This document shows, in pieces, positions 6,020 to 7,060 of a DNA stretch of 7,060 nt. Every line of letters begins with the position of its first letter. Positions within the stretch are counted from its first letter, which is position 1. Below the pieces are notes generated by a model. That model did no database searches. It saw nothing but the letters and a program-made list of their open reading frames with translations, and was not told the DNA's origin. The position numbers and the translations under genes were made by a program. This DNA comes from Bacteroidales bacterium (GTDB taxonomy: Bacteria; Bacteroidota; Bacteroidia; Bacteroidales; P3), in assembly GCA_004551865.1 (NCBI GenBank), contig SFPR01000066.1, forward strand, positions 1 to 7,060, given 5' to 3'.

Positions 6020-6433
6020 TTATTTCTTTTTCATTCCTATATAATCCGTTTTAGTCATAATGCCTTCTCTGGCTTTCTCCATATTCTCCGCATCCTTATA
6101 AAAAATCCAATGTATAACTGGATGTCCACCGTAAACAGAAGAATATGCTTGTGCAAAAATCCATCCCCTTTCAACCATATAGTTGGCGGCATCAACCATA
6201 CTGTTGAATTTAATTTCCTCTCCTTTATCATCGACAAATTTCAACTTGCTGCTGAGGTCACCCCATACATTGTATGAAGCTTTAGTGCCAAAATCGAAAA
6301 TGATTTTTAGACCTGATGACAATTCCTTCTCAATACCTTTTACCTCACAATAGTATCTATGTTGAGAATATGCATTATACGAAATCAATGCAAAGCAAAA
6401 GACAAGTAAGCACTTTATTATTCTTATCTTCAT
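6020..6433 (-). CDS. Small secreted protein of unknown function
   Basis: This is a 137-residue protein with a signal peptide at residues 1-23 (MKIRIIKCLLVFCFALISYN, then AYS), with likely cleavage before Gln24. The Cys residues in the hydrophobic core do not form a lipobox. The mature part begins HRYYCEVKGIEKELSSGLKI, followed by a glycine- and aromatic-rich body (FDFGTKASYNVWGD at 46-59, VERGWIFAQAYSSVYGG at 87-103). It resembles small uncharacterised exported proteins I associate with gut Bacteroidales; I cannot name a domain or a function. It starts 35 nt after the flavin-reductase gene with no promoter that I can see in the gap, so it is probably the second gene of that operon. It ends in a Lys-rich tail (MKKK) at TAA 6020-6022. 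The IS remnant begins 8 bp later, so the original downstream terminator is not evident. Confidence 0.75.
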   Translation of the reverse strand: MKIRIIKCLLVFCFALISYNAYSQHRYYCEVKGIEKELSSGLKIIFDFGTKASYNVWGDLSSKLKFVDDKGEEIKFNSMVDAANYMVERGWIFAQAYSSVYGGHPVIHWIFYKDAENMEKAREGIMTKTDYIGMKKK

Positions 6434-6468
6434 TATTTCTATTTTTTGATGATTATTAAACTTCTGTC

Positions 6469-7060
6469 TTATTTCAACTGCTTGCCGTCTGAGAATGCCT
6501 TTCCAATGGTCTTGCCAAGTTCAATGTAACCATGATGTATCGGGTCGAACACGATAAGTTCCATCTTCTCCATGTCGGGCTTGCCGTCCTCAGCCAGATA
6601 TTTCTCATCCACAAGGATGTTGACTATCTCAGCCACGATGTAATATCCCTCTTCCGACTCGTCTATTTTCTCTTTTATCCGACACTCCAATGTCATGGGA
6701 AAGTCGGTGAAGACGGGGGCGTTTACATTCTCTGACTTCTCGCATTTCCAACCTGCTTTCGCCATCTTGTATGCATCGTTCTTGGCAGATACAATGCCCA
6801 CGAAATCAGCAGCTACAATGGTTTGCTTTGTAGCAAATGCCACGGTAAAATCAGGGCACTTATTCAAGTTTTCGGTAGTTGAGTGTACGCCCATGGAAAT
6901 CATAATCTCCTTAGCGTCCCATTGACCGCCCCAAGCTGCGTTCATTGCATTGGGTTTACCATTCTTGTCGTATGTGCCGATAATCAGTACCGGCTGTGGA
7001 AGCATCCACGATTTTTGTCCAAATGATTTGACCTTTGGTCTTCCTCCTCCTTGTAAAGCA
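6469..7060 (-). CDS. Flavin reductase family FMN-binding protein (5' partial)
   Basis: A flavin-reductase-like, FMN-binding split-barrel protein. Such proteins bind FMN and reduce flavin with NAD(P)H or act as small flavoproteins; the substrate of this one cannot be told. The first ATG inside the window (7003-7005) is probably internal. The frame stays open upstream to the edge (GGGRPKVKSFGQKSW precedes MLPQPV), giving at least 196 residues, and the upstream part reads as conserved protein. Family features are PVLIIGTYDKNGKPNAMNAAWGG near the N-terminus, the central TVAFATKQTIVAADFVGIVSA, and the C-terminal FDPIHHGYIELGKTIGKAFSDGKQLK. The stop at 6469-6471 is 35 nt before the small secreted gene, suggesting cotranscription. 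The upstream Gly-rich stretch may be a linker after a signal or lipoprotein segment lying outside the window, which would make it exported like its neighbour; this is inference. Confidence 0.85.
   Translation of the reverse strand, partial: ALQGGGRPKVKSFGQKSWMLPQPVLIIGTYDKNGKPNAMNAAWGGQWDAKEIMISMGVHSTTENLNKCPDFTVAFATKQTIVAADFVGIVSAKNDAYKMAKAGWKCEKSENVNAPVFTDFPMTLECRIKEKIDESEEGYYIVAEIVNILVDEKYLAEDGKPDMEKMELIVFDPIHHGYIELGKTIGKAFSDGKQLK

Noticed and set aside
5390..6020. Target-site duplication around the IS remnant
   Set aside because: The string ACACTA occurs at 5399-5404 and 6007-6012, but the right copy lies inside the inverted repeat, so it is not a flanking duplication. No other matching flanks were found.
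6017..6277. 86-codon + strand frame opposite the small secreted protein
   Set aside because: The minus-strand gene has a signal peptide and a coherent protein sequence; the + frame is its antisense.
1..7060. CRISPR array, tRNA/rRNA genes, riboswitch, phage or toxin-antitoxin defence system
   Set aside because: I saw no regularly spaced repeats, no tRNA-like cloverleaf, no long structured leader and no recognisable defence or phage proteins. The leaders are short and the intergenic gaps are under about 210 bp apart from the IS.

Overview
The window looks like a piece of a Bacteroidota (Bacteroidales-type) chromosome. The support is the recurrent Bacteroidota -7 promoter element TAnnTTTG in front of several genes, AT-rich leaders without strong Shine-Dalgarno sites, signal peptides ending in A/S-Q on the small secreted proteins, a two-gene 2-oxoacid:ferredoxin oxidoreductase, and an IS4-family element of a type I associate with this phylum. 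The species cannot be named from the sequence.

Layout. Positions 1-193 (+) hold the last 63 codons of an unrecognised gene, closed by a very symmetrical hairpin terminator (231-272). A Bacteroidota-type promoter (about 349-356) then drives korA-korB (403-3270, +), with 3 nt between the genes and a GC-rich terminator (3294-3330) after them. Converging on this pair is a gamma-family Cys/Met-metabolism PLP enzyme (3375-4562, -), related to methionine gamma-lyase, with its own promoter at 4594-4601. Next are a small AT-rich gene for a secreted coiled-coil protein (4714-5217, -), a decayed IS4-family element of about 608 bp (5404-6011), a small secreted protein of unknown function (6020-6433, -), and a flavin-reductase-like FMN-binding protein (6469 to beyond the right edge, -). 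The last two are probably cotranscribed, flavin reductase first.

How the genes fit together. KorAB would carry out CoA- and ferredoxin-dependent oxidative decarboxylation of 2-oxoglutarate (or another 2-oxoacid), or the reverse reaction, typical of anaerobic Bacteroidota central metabolism. The PLP lyase could supply 2-oxobutyrate or pyruvate together with a thiol or H2S and ammonia. That is a loose link to 2-oxoacid metabolism, because the two units are convergent and separately promoted. The right part is a patch of small exported proteins disturbed by an insertion sequence.

I found no convincing new multi-gene system. The items most worth a second look are the PLP lyase, which lacks three residues that define classical methionine gamma-lyases, and the internally deleted IS4 copy that keeps both terminal repeats and sits 8 bp past a stop codon. 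There are no tRNA or rRNA genes, CRISPR arrays or other RNA genes that I can support.
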